Assembly (NCBI GenBank): GCA_008973525.1
Contig: WACJ01000072.1
Span: 186,001-250,000, forward strand
Direction: 5' to 3'
Source: Stenopsyche tienmushanensis
Taxonomy: Eukaryota; Arthropoda; Insecta; Trichoptera; Stenopsychidae
Length of the DNA: 64,000 nucleotides
The notes below the pieces were generated by a model. That model saw only the letters and a list, made by a program, of their open reading frames with translations, ran no database searches and was not told the DNA's origin. This document shows, one piece after another, positions 47,401 through 59,977 of the stretch (within the stretch, counting starts at the first letter, position 1; each line of letters begins with the position of its first letter). A program made the position numbers and the translations under genes.

Positions 47401-48215
47401 TTAGTTATTCAAAAATGAGCTTGAAATTCCCTGGCCATCCATCAATTAAGACGAAACCGTACACTATGCGAAAATAGCACCAATTACAGCGACCATAAAC
47501 GCGATGCATTGACAAACTGCAAATTGTATCTGATGAATCATGCAAAAATAAATACGGCAAAGGGCGTGCGCTACTATTTTATTGCATCAGATAAATTCAC
47601 GCCCAATGCCACAAAACGGCTGTCAAATCATAGTTCCGAGGATCAAAATTTAAAGTACTGGCGACCACCTGAAGCGGCCAGAATTTTCAACGCAGTAATT
47701 TATACTGCCAGACATAGATTAATGAATTCTGCCTGAAAAGGCGCAAAAGTCAGCCGAGTGAAAAGTAACAAATCGGAGAAGAAGAAAACCGGAAGGATGA
47801 TTTATTAAATTTTCACAGATGGATCGCCATTTGTCCGGTCTTCACGTGTGATCAGCTTGCGGCGAATAGACGTCACTGCCACACCACAAGGCACGAGAAT
47901 GATCGCTTTTCGGTTTTTCTATTTATGAATGGATATCGCCCAGTCAAACATTTAAAACGATAAACATAACAAACAATACAATGATTAGTATGGATGTGAT
48001 GTTTTATAACGTAATATGATACCGTGGCATAACTATGAAGCGTATATGATAGACGATTTTAGACATGATGTCATATGTGCTTTTGAATTATTTCATAGGT
48101 AGCAACGATATGACGATCATAAGTCCAAGAAGGTTGCTTACGTCTAAATGTTGTTTTTAAATTGGTTTTCATTAACTTTTGTAGATTCATTCATTTCTTT
48201 CTGTATTTATTCTCT
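47401..48215. other. Stretch without a recognised gene
   Basis: Balanced-composition segment at 47,480-47,900 with one open frame of 75 codons lacking an ATG start. It could be conserved non-coding DNA, but I have no direct evidence. Confidence 0.35.
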
Positions 48216-48217
48216 AG

Positions 48218-48312
48218 AAAAAAACTCTCTCTTCTCCTCTACATAATGTTTTATTCAGCACGAGAGGGAGAGATCTGGCTGCGAGAAGGACGTCCTCCCG
48301 CAGCCAAGGCCA
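48218..48312 (-). repeat. Family D: palindrome-bearing repeat, copy 3
   Basis: Matches the other two copies from CTCTCTTCTC to CCGCAGCCAAGGCCA, but ends right there and lacks the AACxxA...ATCGATCGGTAATT extension. AATAAA on minus lies at 48,250-48,255. The near-perfect 29-nt palindrome is at 48,277-48,305. Confidence 0.6.
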
Positions 48313-49556
48313 TAAAATGTGCGATATATAAAAAAAACATAAAACTGTTAATAAGACTATTCTTTCCCCATAAGTGTCCCCATGATTTTTCAAACTCGCT
48401 GTACATTTAAATTTATGTATATAAAATACTCCTTGTGGAACATGTGACGGAAAAGATTTGCATTTGAACAGAAAAAAAACGAATCGACTCATATACCGGG
48501 GGCCGAAGTTCAGTTATAAATTTACATATGTGAAACGTTACGACCGGAAAAAATTCACTATCAAAACGAGAAGAATATAAATTGAAATATAAATGATGCC
48601 TCGATGTAGAGCGAGAGAATCAATATTTATGTACAAGGGAAGGCTGTTACCTTCTGCTCGGGATGATATGGAAAAATGTCGACTGGGGTGTGAGTAATTG
48701 GGCAAAAACAACAGCATCTTCTTTTCCTCCCATTAACTATTCAGCGTCAGCTTCTGAGCTGAACAGCGACACAGGTACGACATAATTGAAGATGACAGCC
48801 CAAGATCCGGGATACGTTTCGAATCGGACGTATAAATCACACAAAATATAGACATCGAAGAAATGACCCAGATAAGTCTCTTAATGCGAGCGTATCTACA
48901 TGATGAATGGACGAATTCGTTAAGTGCCACATTATTGGCCACTTTCTTATGAAAACGAGCGCTAATGTAACGAAATCTGCCAACTGCGAAACGCCACAAA
49001 CGGACGAAAGCCGAGCGAAAATCGAACATGGACGACGCTATAAAAAGCGTAACGGAATAACAGCACAGATGAAGTACCACTAAAGGTTTTCCGCGAAAGC
49101 AGCAAGCGTTTTTACTTGGTTAGAATCGGTTATTGCTTTCATCTCGACAACGACCCAAAGCCCCCGAAAGGTAGCGAGTTCAACGAAAAGCACACAAACT
49201 GGCATCCCTCTAAATAACCATAGCCACAAGCCGAACGAAATTTGCATTCAAATTTAAATTATTCATCGGATATCCATTAAAGTTAAAATATCGACGCAAT
49301 GAGGCGCAAGCGCTGTCTTGCGCGTTGGCTCGTCGTCGTATTCGTTTATTAGAGGCAAATCATTAAAGAGCTTTTGTTTGAGATAACAAGCAACAATATA
49401 CATTCATAATAAAACAGACCCGAGCCAATGTATGCTCTTTTCCATTTTTTTTCTTCAATTCGCCATACCAAGTGTTATTAACGTCGCTTCGTTGTAATTG
49501 TCAAACCGTTGATAATAGCACGCTATCATTGATTAAACGCTTTTTTCTGGTATTAT
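48313..49556. other. Stretch without a recognised gene
   Basis: A 115-codon minus frame at 48,733-49,080 is unrecognised. The 49,080-49,440 segment is balanced in composition, with homeodomain-type cores, and free of known repeats. Confidence 0.35.
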
Positions 49557-49558
49557 TT

Positions 49559-49960
49559 ATCATCTTCATCATAGTGCAGCCATAAACAGTCCACTGCAGA
49601 GCTATGGGCCTCTTAAATATCCATTCACAAGGGGTTACATCCATCTCGTCTGAATCATATATTCACCTCCTCATTTGCTCGATATTGAAGGTAGTATAAT
49701 CTCCGAGTTTCATTTTGAACGCTCACCCAACGGGTTTCCTGAATGAACGTATTGGCGAACGTTTCGCGACCGTCACGAGAGACAGGGGAAAACTACTCTA
49801 GGCGACCTTTTTGATTCTACTGGAAAGGGCTTTCTGGAATGCAAAGAGTCCAGAACTTCCTTTTCTCGCTAGGTCGTTGCCGGGGTAGGGTGAATACATA
49901 CGTGATGCTTAAGTGCATCTCAGATTCGCTTCTACACCAATTGAGGTTGTCTCCCCGTCC
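49559..49960 (-). repeat. Family C: (GAT)n-tailed LINE-like repeat, copy 3
   Basis: Plus strand starts ATCATCTTCATCATAGTGCA, then AACAGTCCACTGCAGAGCTA and GGGCCTCTTAAATATCCATT, and follows copy 2 to TTTTTGATTCTACTGGAAAG, CTCGCTAGGTCGTTGCCGG and TTGAGGTTGTCTCC. Relative to copy 2 it keeps ACAAGGGGTTACATC (also in copy 1), lacks about 60 bp near the middle, and has about 48 extra bases near 49,880-49,930. Confidence 0.65.
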
Positions 49961-52695
49961 ACGTGCATCTTACCCGAGCGAATTCGAGACTGAGTGCTTT
50001 CCTATTTTTGTTACAAAAAGTATTTAAGTATTTAATCTGTAAATAAGTATTAGTCAAGTAGCCAATAGTCAAAATAAATAAAATCGTATAAGCATAGTAG
50101 TTAGGAGTGGTCAAATTTGATTAGGCCGCAAAAATTGGAAAGAAATTGGATTGGAAGCAAACCCGAATTATATTCTAACTTCAAAATAAAAACACACTGA
50201 CGATAAAATTCAAATGCAACCATTGCCTTTATATAACTAATTTTGATTTTAACACTATCGTGGCCGCATCAGTGGATCAGAACGTATCGCCGGTCACGAA
50301 AGTGTTGAGCGATGGATGCGTTCCAAATAATTTTGTAAAAACGTGTTAAAAATACAGGGCGAATATAGGAAAACGTGTATAGGATCAATAGTTTAAAAAT
50401 AACAACAAGACAAATAAAATATATTTTGTTAGCAAGTCGAAACCCAAGTTTGTTTTGTAAAAATATACTACAATATCCCTTTCATTACTTCTAATATTTT
50501 TAATACAATAGATGCTATTTGAGGTGTAATATGAAAAATATTAACATCTCGTGTTACATATGTATTAGGCCGAGGGTGCCAAATCTTTTTTGCCTTGGGA
50601 AATACTTTTCAACGCAAAATCTTCTCAGGAACGACTTCTATATGTGATTCTTATAGGAAATTTTATTTATTTTTACTTAAATCAGTGTTTCTTAAACGGG
50701 GGTTCGTAGAGCGAACATATAAAAAGTCTATGAAAATCAAGTATTTTTAATTGATACTTAAGGGACGTTTCTACCTTCTTGGACTTAAAAGTGATCAGTT
50801 TTTTAATATTTTTTTATGCGAAAAGTATTAAATATAGAATGTTGACTAGGCGATATTTATTGAATATATAAAAATATACAAATACAGTGAAAATTTCATG
50901 GAAATGGAATGTGATTAAATTTGCATGTTTGTTGATATGTGTTGTTAAATTTTGTGGGAATTGCATTCAGTTGAGCATGAATTGAAAGATCATTGAGTCA
51001 TCTTTATATTCTGGGTCCATGGAAAACAAACAATGGCTGCGGTCACTTTGCCCGGGGAAAAAAGGAAGTGATGAATGAGATCGGTTGTCAAGCAGACATA
51101 TCGTGAAAGAAGAACCCAAGAATAAGAGAGGAATAAAAGAGTTTCATCGAAGAAAAAAAAACACTCATGAGGTTTGCATAGGTAAATATAGTATTCAGAT
51201 ACACAATATTGAAAATCAGCATGAAGTTTTCAAATATAAATAATAAATCAATGGATTTACAAGCGAGTAGATAAATGAGCCGATGCGGCATTTTGTCAGC
51301 ATACGATTTTCTCGTAGTCTTTTCGACTCACAAATGGTAGCTAATTTATTCACAAGGGTCACATATACGAAGTACTTTCGTGCTCGAAGCTATAATTTTC
51401 AAATGAAAATCCCCGTCTTTTTATGCTATATGACTTTAATAAATTCGGAATATTATAGGAAAACATCCGAAAGAGCACGCGGTCATGAATGGTAACAACT
51501 TTCACAGCGTTTGAATAACAATGGCGCAACCGGAGATTGATATATTATAGGCGAAATTATTTTTTCCGCGCGCAAAAAGCGACATCGTGCCCTATATTGA
51601 ATTTGCACTCGAAATTTTCGGGCGTAATGGAAAAAATGAAACAAAGGGTGTTTGGTGTCGACGTAAACCGCAAAAGGTCCGGGTGGGATGGAAAAAAGGT
51701 TCCTTTCTTCGGTGACATCGCAGAGTGCCCATGAAATATGATCATCCCGTTGGATTTTAATATTTCTTAGATTAATTGATCGTGCGGTTAAAATTGTCCG
51801 TCGGCGTGTCTAGAGCTCGTAAGTCTCATACAATGTTGAAGAGCAATGCAATCGTTCTCGGGCAGGATACCATGAAAGGAGCCGGCTTCTTATCGAATAG
51901 CATTCCTGGGAAGAAGTAGGTGCACTTCGACTATGCGACACGTGGTATTCGCTTTAGTGGGTGTGTTGCGGAGGAATTTATTCTGCACGAGGTCGAAGGA
52001 CTGTCACAAATCAACCTGCTTACGGTTAAACGAATGTGGCAATTATCGACGTGCCTTCGCGTACATTAATTGGGCAACATGTGTGCTGGGCACGGCCGCG
52101 ATCCTCGCATGAAAACTGCCACATTTCACGAGATGATAACCGCAATTTAGACAAAAACAACTTCTAAATGTGGACATGTGATTTTAAATTTTCGCATTTG
52201 TTCAGCGAAAACACCAATACGAACAAATTATCAAGCTAGCGGAATCACAATTTGAAATGATAAATAGAATCGCGATAATTCAACGCTGAACGATTTAAAA
52301 ATACCAAATCAAAAACATCATATCATAGATCGAAAATCGCATTTTTGTTTGTGTAGTCTTTGTTGACAAATACGGTACGCATAAAAATACCACGAATCTT
52401 ATTAGTTTGGATTATCATTAACACGTTCCCGCCGGGCTAGGCGTATGTCCGTTTTTAGCCATGTGAATTTCAACTAATTCAGATGAAATAATGATAATAT
52501 TAACATTTTTCAAACCGAAGAACATACACGCTACGCTCTAATGTAAATCCACTTTTCTGTCAGCTCAGGCGCAATAAATGAACCTTAACACTGTTGATAG
52601 CACACAATATTATTTCATTTATTCAGAATATTTCTTAATGTCCCACATGCATATGGCATCTGCTGTCTAGCTATTTTTGTTTATTAACGTGTTGC
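49961..52695. other. Stretch without a recognised gene
   Basis: AT-rich. CAGTGTTTCTTAAACGGGGG at 50,682-50,702 looks like one terminus of a hAT-type element, but no partner end was found. Nothing else supported. Confidence 0.35.
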
Positions 52696-52699
52696 GAAA

Positions 52700-52915
52700 A
52701 TAAAAGGACAGGGTTACCCTGCCAGAGTAGATTTTGTAGAGGAGTGGTGAGTCGACTAATGACGCTACTCCAGAACAGTCAAGAGGGAATAGCAAAGTTG
52801 GTCAACGATAAGAATGATGCGAGTATCATAATTTTCAAAACAAACGCCTGCTCTAAAGACAACACGATCGAAAGTCGTCTAATATTTGTTGAAAGAGTTT
52901 AATAGATTATCCGAC
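52700..52915 (-). repeat. Family G: dispersed repeat, copy 2 (inverted relative to copy 1)
   Basis: Reverse-complement match to 27,853-28,090. The edge near 52,706 contains a short perfect palindromic word (CAGGGTTACCCTG) that copy 1 has lost (GCACGGTAACCTTG). Function and parent element unknown. Confidence 0.65.
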
Positions 52916-52921
52916 GATTTA

Positions 52922-52946
52922 ATATATATATATATATATATATATA
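52922..52946. repeat. (AT)n microsatellite
   Basis: About 12 uninterrupted AT units immediately after the family G copy. Confidence 0.9.
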
Positions 52947-54552
52947 AATTATTTTAATTATTAAAATATTAATAAAAAGCCGGGTGTTCGATCGCGTTAA
53001 GGTTTTTGGTAAAAAATTAAAAAACGATTTTTTTACCTTATCCGATATTTTGGACCACTCGTCGATAACTGAGTAACAATATACAGAGAACAGACAGACA
53101 TACATATATGTATCAATCTTAGACAGATTGGGATCATATGTTGATACAGTAAAAAAAAGAAGTAAATATTGAGCCGATTAATTATTCAAATAATCTTTAT
53201 TACATGGAAGACAATGGAAAAACTCTCCCATATATTGTATATACATTGTTATTCAAATGTACGGCCAATTACAGCTATGAGTACATTAAAACCGCACATT
53301 TTTAAGACTCTCCTCGTCTTTTGTGGTTTATCAAACACGAAAAAATCTTTTAGCCTGATGTTTATTTCGTCGGGGGCTATAAAAACGTTTTGCAATCCTT
53401 GAAAACCCCACGTTATAGACTATATACATCAAAGCAACCCTCTAATTCTTCAGCGGCTGGACACATACACACAAAGAAATAAAATGTATTTGACTCACGT
53501 TCTTACCCGTGAAATACTGCCTCGACCGTAACGCAGCCTTAATTACACAGTCAGGAAGGAAACTACGTAGGAAGGAAGAAAAAGCGGATCCACTCCGTTT
53601 TAAAGAACTATCCAACCAGATCGCTATTGTGGACAAAATTGTTAAGAACAAAGGGCATCATTTGCTGAAAATCATCAAAAAATAATACATTTCATCGTAC
53701 GCTTTTAACGATTGCTCGGAGAATATGCAATAAAAAATGGACATGTCAATTCGGTAACATGGTAAATGTTAAAAGTGGACCAAGGATAATTGAGCATGAC
53801 GAAGTTTACTTCCTCGCCGTTGCATTCCATGTTTACATTCAAGGCCCGAGTAAACATGACGTCTCGCAGAACATTTTTAAGCATGAAGTAACGTCTCGTT
53901 CGAAAGACATCATTCACAGCTATGAAATATCTCGTATTGCAATGATGCCGACGGTTTCCTTGCAATCGACCTTCGGCGAGTTGCCACCATCCGATCATGT
54001 CTATATTCGGTGACTTTGTTGATGACATCACCTGCAGATCCTTATACGGAATAGAAGCGACCGTTTCAGGTGTGTCGAAAGCACAGGATGCATCAATGTA
54101 TACATCGCCCATCGACACGATCGAAGGCGACGATCTTCAATTAGACCTTTTGTGCGGAGGATGACCATCAGTCTCGAGCAGATTGTCCATGATTGCGTGA
54201 TTTGATCAAATGCAATTTTATTGCTCGCTTCAATACATGCGCTGATCCAACATAATCACAATACAGATACAAAAATGCGAGAGATTCGCGCAGTAGAACT
54301 TAGCTTCTATTCATTGCATTCCATTTGTTAACAGAAATTGCAAGCTAAAAGATTAAGCTGGCTTTGTGTAATATATAATAAAATGCGCAAGGGTGTACTG
54401 ATTTGTACAGGTATACGCGCGTAGCTTCTCTATGATATATGCGACGGAAAGAGTACGAATGATTCTCCCTCTTTATCCGATATATAAATAAGGAGCTTAA
54501 TATTATTTTTTTAAACAAACTGTAAATAAATCTGCTTTAAGCTTTTGAAGAG
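52947..54552. other. Stretch without a recognised gene
   Basis: Minus frame of 137 codons at 53,705-54,118 overlaps an 84-codon plus frame; neither shows a known domain. Otherwise AT-rich and featureless. Confidence 0.35.
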
Positions 54553-54620
54553 TACAATCGCGTATTTGCGATCGAATTCTAGTGATTCAGAAAAAGCATT
54601 TATACACATTGAGTTTGGAG
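54553..54620 (-). repeat. Family B fragment, copy 4
   Basis: ATCGCGTATTTGCGATCGAA, TTCTAGTGATTCAGAAAAAG and CATTGAG follow family B copy 2 in the same plus-strand order (8,108-8,167), with substitutions and no termini. Confidence 0.6.
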
Positions 54621-54898
54621 ATTGTGATGTACGATTTTATAGATAATGTAAAATAATAGATTTCAAGTGTATTGTTTATGTTTAGGTAAAGAAATAAACG
54701 AATATTGTGTGCTATCAAAAGTGTTCATTTATTTATATACAAGCTTTATACACGCTGCGCGTTCCTGAGAGATAAATGGAATTATAAGGACGATAAATGG
54801 CGGACATACAAATATAACATCTACGTTTAAGTCATTTTAAAATGAAGTCACTAATGAAAGGATTAAATAGTTTCATACGCGTTTATAATAAAAAATAC

Positions 54899-56117
54899 TG
54901 TTGCGTGCGGGGCCCGGATGACGGCGGGACCCGAGCAGCCTTCGTCGTCGCGACCCTCCGGAGTCGGAGTGCGCGGGCGACGGAGAATTGTTGGTCGAAG
55001 GTGACGGTGGAAAATCAGCCGGAAAGGAGTGCCGTGAGGAGGGTTGATTTAAATGCCAGTAGTTCTGGGTGCATTTCTATTTATTTATTACCCAATTCGG
55101 AGAACCGCTGGCAACTTGACGAGCGATCTTTCCCGCATCGGGAAAGGGGGTGCGGCGGCGGCGGCGTACAGCGAGGCGAACGAGGCGATGGCTAGATCTT
55201 CGATTGAAGGTTCAGCATGGCTGGTGTTCGGCGTCTATATCAGGTTTCCTCTTCTGGTCGTAGAGCTCTTCGAAAGACATCTCCAAGTTTCCGACGAGTC
55301 GAAGAGAGTAAGCGCCGTCCCAGTCGATGTGATCCTCCGGCGTCGAAGTCCGGATCTCAAGTGACCTTTTTCACCCGCTGGCAGCCCCTTTTATACCAGG
55401 GTGCCGCCCGCTGATTGGTCCGTCTTGGCGGGGACTTTCCGCCATGCATCTTCATACTAATTCCTCTAACTTCTTAATTCCTCGTGCGATGTTCACCAAA
55501 CTTTCCCAGATTGTAGCCAAGATTATTTGATGAACATCTGGAAGCTCGCTCCGTCGATATAGGTCTTCCGGCGGAAGTAAATCGTGTTTTAGAGTTGTTT
55601 TATGATTTCTCCGGGATTTCGCGATTCTGCGATCGATCTTGTATGTATCGTTCCCAATAAATACATCAATTGATTACCAGTATTAAGATGAAGCTAATGA
55701 TGTACAAATCATGAAGAAATAATTAAGATTTCCAGAGCTATGGCCGATTATAGCCGATAAAACTAGGTCCGTTTGCCCTTCTGGCTGCTCCTCGAAGCCA
55801 TTGCTCCGGAACCCGAACTATGAGTCTCGCAATTCCTTCGTAATTAATTGTAGCTGTATTATAGCTTCGTCTTGATGTATTTATCTCGCAGATCGCCCGT
55901 GAATTCGTCCAGATATCGCCGTTATAATGGCCCGGAGCAAGTACAAATTTACGCGCGGCCGGCTGTGGCCGCGCGCGGCCGCGCGAGCGTCCGTTCGGCG
56001 AGCTCCGTTCCTTTAGATATTCATCCGCACCGGACAAATCTCTTCAAGACGGCGATCAACGACGATTTCCTTATTAACGACGATTTATGCTAAAAATGCC
56101 TCCGCGTTCACGCAACA
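54899..56117 (-). mobile_element. Solo LTR of an LTR retrotransposon
   Basis: The plus-strand edges are TGTTGCGTG and CACGCAACA (TG...CA, 9-bp perfect inverted ends), flanked by ATAC on both sides (54,895-54,898 and 56,118-56,121), a 4-bp target duplication normal for Ty3/gypsy and BEL/Pao elements. Much more GC-rich than its surroundings. Minus-strand promoter features suggest orientation: a CCAAT box (55,414-55,418), then a TATAAAA box (55,389-55,395) about 20 bp further on, then an AATAAA on minus near 55,082-55,088. The first residues of transcription would fall near 55,360. No internal retroviral-type genes remain, as expected after LTR-LTR recombination. Open frames inside (54.84-55.41 kb, 55.74-56.04 kb) are composition effects. 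The superfamily cannot be decided from one LTR. Confidence 0.8.
55389..55418 (-). promoter_or_regulatory. CCAAT and TATA boxes of the solo LTR
   Basis: On minus, GACCAATCAGCGG is followed about 20 nt later by CTGGTATAAAAGGGG, close spacing for a polymerase II promoter. This sets the likely direction of the LTR. Whether it still drives transcription into the AT-rich DNA to its left is unknown. Confidence 0.55.
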
Positions 56118-56121
56118 ATAC

Positions 56122-58509
56122 TATTTTTTACTTTTATTAATTTAAATGTAAAGCGCAAAAAACTTCTTGCATCAAAGTTTTGGTGTTCGCTCGCTAAATT
56201 CAAACTATTCTTCTGAAGTATCCAGCGACTTAGGTGCTATTTTGCTCACGTTTCAAAATTCCTACCCGTTTTTCCTTATATATGGAGTTACAATCCTCCA
56301 TCCAAGAAAGTTTGCAGCATCCACCACTTTTTAATAGATCCATCTTGGGCTCACTATTATAAAATATAATTTCGAAAATAGGATTACTATTATATAATAC
56401 AACTTTATACAGTGTCTTCTCATAATATTATGGCTATTGTTGAAAGTTCATGAAATGCAATGATGGCATATGACTACACAAATACCCGATATTTAATTTA
56501 TGGGAGTAAGATGTCTTTTATAAAACAATGCTAAAATAAAACTTTATTAAAACTCCGCAAGTGTTGTCTTCCACGTGTGTAATTTTTAAATGCGCAAGAA
56601 CGCGAAAGTCGAATGAAGAGTCGACCAAAAGTCTTGGCCGCGGGAATATTTGCTTTTCCCGGCGGTTCGCCTATAGTTTCATAGCGAATGTTGTTGAATT
56701 TATTAATGTCTTCCAGGGCTTAAACTTTAAGTTTCTTTCACTAAATGTTACCAGATTATTCAAAGCACATCATCATGCGTCGTTGAATCCGAATATCCAA
56801 CTATCGAAGGGAACATCTCATCATTTCGGAAAAGAGGTACGGCGCTGAGCAATCATCGTGATTATCAGACACGACTTTTAATTGAGCGTGGGAAGATTTG
56901 GAGAAAACGTGGGAGATTTAGACGCGGAATTGAATCCATCTTGCTGGGATCGTACAATTTGTCAACACACCAATTTTGATCATCAGATATGGCAAAAGAA
57001 GCCGAAAAAATCACCAGATCGAAAAAGGTGAAGGAGGTTCGAAATATATTCCGCTCGAATGTGTCGCTCGTACGCACACATCCGTTAAAGCTCCTTTGAA
57101 TTACAAATATTTACTATCGAAGTCGAAAGCGATGGGTCGAGCTAAAAAAGCGTAGGACAGCCGTTTATATAATGTACATACGGCACGAAAGCGTGTTTGC
57201 GAAATAAAAACGTTCTAAAACAACATTAGATGTTGTGTAAACGTCTAGAGTCGCATATGAAGACATTATCACCTATGTAACGTTACGATTTACCGCCGGA
57301 GAACAGGGAAAAAAATCAAAAGCGGCCTAATTTGTACCAGTCCGATGAACAATGAGAGATAAGCATACAATAGAAAAACGAATAAAATTATACTTATGTG
57401 ATTTGTGGTTATATCAATGTACCGAAAGAAAAATACTCGATCATTACCAGCGTAGATGAGGATTAGAGTACCAACGACATGACATGACGTTAACTATAAC
57501 AACAACTGTGAATACAGAAAATTTCAGCTGATATCTATATAAAAATATATTGCCTTAAAAGTAAAAAAACAACTCTTGGAGATGTATTTTTAAGTCGTTG
57601 AAAAGGAAATTTGAGAAATTGAGCACAATAGGTTTAAAGAAATAAAAAAACTAAAAAATTGTATTTTAAAAATATTTGCATGCTGGAAATTAATAAACAA
57701 ATAGAACCACAGCGTAAACACCATAGGACGAGTTTTTCAACAAATCAGACAAAAAAGGAATGACATCATCAATGAATACAAAATTTAAGCACATAATTGA
57801 TCATTATCACACGTAAGCTTTTATGCAAGCTTATATAAAAAAAAATGTTTTAAATAAATACATTGATTTATGCGATTTTAAGAAATAATCGCGTAATTGG
57901 AGGATTTATAATACGAATTGTGAGCGTGGTTTTCTTCGTAAGGCATTGCGAAATGTGGTTAAAAAATCAATTATATCAGCACACAAATCAAGATAATTTT
58001 ATGATATTGTTAATAGGATAACAAAAATTACGCTTTGTATTCGTTACAATATAAAACAGCGCTCTGCAAAATATGATCGAATGGAAAGGGGAATGAGTGG
58101 GTCGATGTCTCATCCCACAAAAGCAGATTTCTGGGAATACCGTCATCCTTTTATAGACAGCAGGATTCAGCTGCGAAGCATATCGAGAAATGAAACACGA
58201 GTCCCTTCTGAGAATATTCTGCATTGTTTATTGCGTCAGATCCCTTTTGGTGCAGGATGAACACATGTGAAATTTCAATATGTTATACATGACAAGCAGA
58301 ATACCTGCAGACAGTTCTGAAAATATTACTTCATGAAATTGATTTTTATCTGTGACTAGTGATTACCCGGCATGCTTTGGAATGCCACACAAAAAGGAAA
58401 GTTTTTTATTAAAATTTTAATTGTATTTATTCATATATTTTTAATTATGCTAAAAAAAAGGGTATACGATCGACGGTTGTTTGCATTATTTACCTTAACA
58501 ACCATCAGT
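56122..58509. other. Stretch without a recognised gene
   Basis: AT-rich; a 95-codon plus frame at 56,561-56,848 and minus frames near 56.9 and 58.1 kb have no recognisable domain. Confidence 0.4.
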
Positions 58510-58735
58510 TCAATATGCGCCAACATAGTGCATACGCTAAACGTCTCGCATAACAAACTACGTACACAAATAACATTTTTACTATGCCTATGTTATTTTC
58601 GCAAGTGTAAACAATAAGTTGACAAAGTTTTATTGCAACTGGATGAACGGTATGGTAGCGCATTGAATACGGACAAACAAATACTGTTTTTTTAAAATAC
58701 ATATTAGACTATGCCTATATTATTCACGCATGCAC
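58510..58735 (-). repeat. Family A: Helitron-like repeat, copy 4
   Basis: On minus it has the tail of a first block (AATAATATAGGCATAG), then TCTAATATG, TTGTTTGTCCGTATTCAATG, the block with ATAAAACTTTGTCAACTT, AATAACATAGGCATAG, and the start of the body (GCACTATGTTGGCGCATATT). The order is the same as in copies 1-3. The GC-rich body beyond is missing. Confidence 0.6.
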
Positions 58736-59650
58736 AAAAAGGCTTTGGATGAAAATTAAAATCTCATTACAAATATAGCTGAAAATATGCGTTTTCGTCG
58801 CTTTTATACGCCACTAAATAACCATTCTTCACAGCACACAGGAAACCCGGCATTGTTTTATCCAAGGAAGCGGTTTTCTATACATTTAGGAATTGTTCCG
58901 CCACTTATTTAGCACATTAAACGTTAATAATGTCATAAAAGCGTGTATGTGCATGTCTCAAAATAATTATCTTTGCATGAAATAATACGCACTGATAATT
59001 TTGCTTGTTCACTGAACCGGCCTGGCGGTCCGGCCTTGTCCCACCGGCGCAATTTGCCGAATCCCGGAATCCCGTGAATGCCTCCGAAAAACGATCCAGG
59101 AGAAAACAGGCTTCGGAGGAACAGGACGCAATATTAAAGTCAAGGCTGATCGAAAATAGAAAACGAAATAAATACGAACAGAATGTGGTCGGTGGTGCGC
59201 GGAGCGAGCATATGGGTGGAAGGCGCCCGGGGAGCCCCCATCGATCAGTTTCGTCCGATAACTAATTGCTCCGATGGAAGTCTCGAAGCATTCATTAATT
59301 TGGGCGACCTGGATGTCTCGCCATACGCTTTCGAGAAAAATATTTCCATTCGAAATACAAAGCCTTTGACAATATAAAACGCGATCAATGACAGATCAAT
59401 AAGCGAAAATTTTTCACGAGCCTGTATTCAAAACGTGGAAATTGAGAATTCGACGATCAAAAAATATTCTATTATAAATAAGAGCGTTATCATAATTTTG
59501 AATACTTGCAATATTAAAATTAAATACCCAAGAATCACGTAGATCTTCATCTTAACCCGATCGAGTAGAGGAGAGACTGCATTTTATGTACTCCAATAAA
59601 TTCTTTTCAATAAAATCAACAGTTGTCTCGTGTTTATATTTCACTACTCA
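58736..59650. other. Stretch without a recognised gene
   Basis: A GC-rich island at 59,015-59,270 carries an 86-codon frame without an ATG start, whose translation is charged (KRSRRKQASEEQDAILKSR); unrecognised and without a convincing splice acceptor. Confidence 0.3.
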
Positions 59651-59689
59651 TCAAAAAAGCAACATCAAAAAATATATATACAGGATATT

Positions 59690-59876
59690 TTGCACATGAA
59701 CCGATATTTTTTTTGGGGGGTTTAGGTTAGGTAGGTCTTTTGCACGTTCATAGACAAATAAATCCTGTGGTGTCAAGTCTGAAGACCGTGTGAGCCACGT
59801 AATAAGGCTCGTCCCCAGGTGAAAAAATCCAGTGGTGTCAGGTCTGGGGATCGTGCGAACCACAGAATAGGGCTGG
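59690..59876 (-). pseudogene. IS630/Tc1-type transposase scrap, catalytic motif duplicated in tandem (locus 2)
   Basis: Read on minus: unit 1 (about 59,813-59,876) encodes WFARSPDLTPLDFFTWGR in its own frame. Unit 2 (about 59,747-59,812) encodes WLTRSSDLTPQDLFVYERAK. The joint between them shifts the frame. This is the same duplicated arrangement as at 37.2 kb, with the better-kept unit here matching the family pattern W.ARSPDLTPLDFF.WG. Coding-like sequence fades out after RAKDLP near 59,735. It lies on the opposite strand to the neighbouring hAT copy. Confidence 0.7.
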
Positions 59877-59977
59877 CAAAGTAATTACTTTACATGTCGG
59901 GTGTGCCCACGTAAGAAATCCTAATTGAAGAATTGAAAATGAAAGAGAAAATTCTACTTCAGATGACTACGATGAAG

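Noticed and set aside
50682..50705. hAT-like terminus CAGTGTTTCTTAAACGGGGG
   Set aside because: No partner terminus or target duplication within several kb; may be a truncated end but cannot be bounded.
54842..55414. Three overlapping frames with Arg/Gly/Ala-rich translations
   Set aside because: They lie in the non-coding solo LTR, with one crossing its edge; explained by high GC.
59724..59742. Telomere-like TTTAGGTTAGGTAGG
   Set aside because: Only about two TTAGG units, inside a transposase relic; chance.
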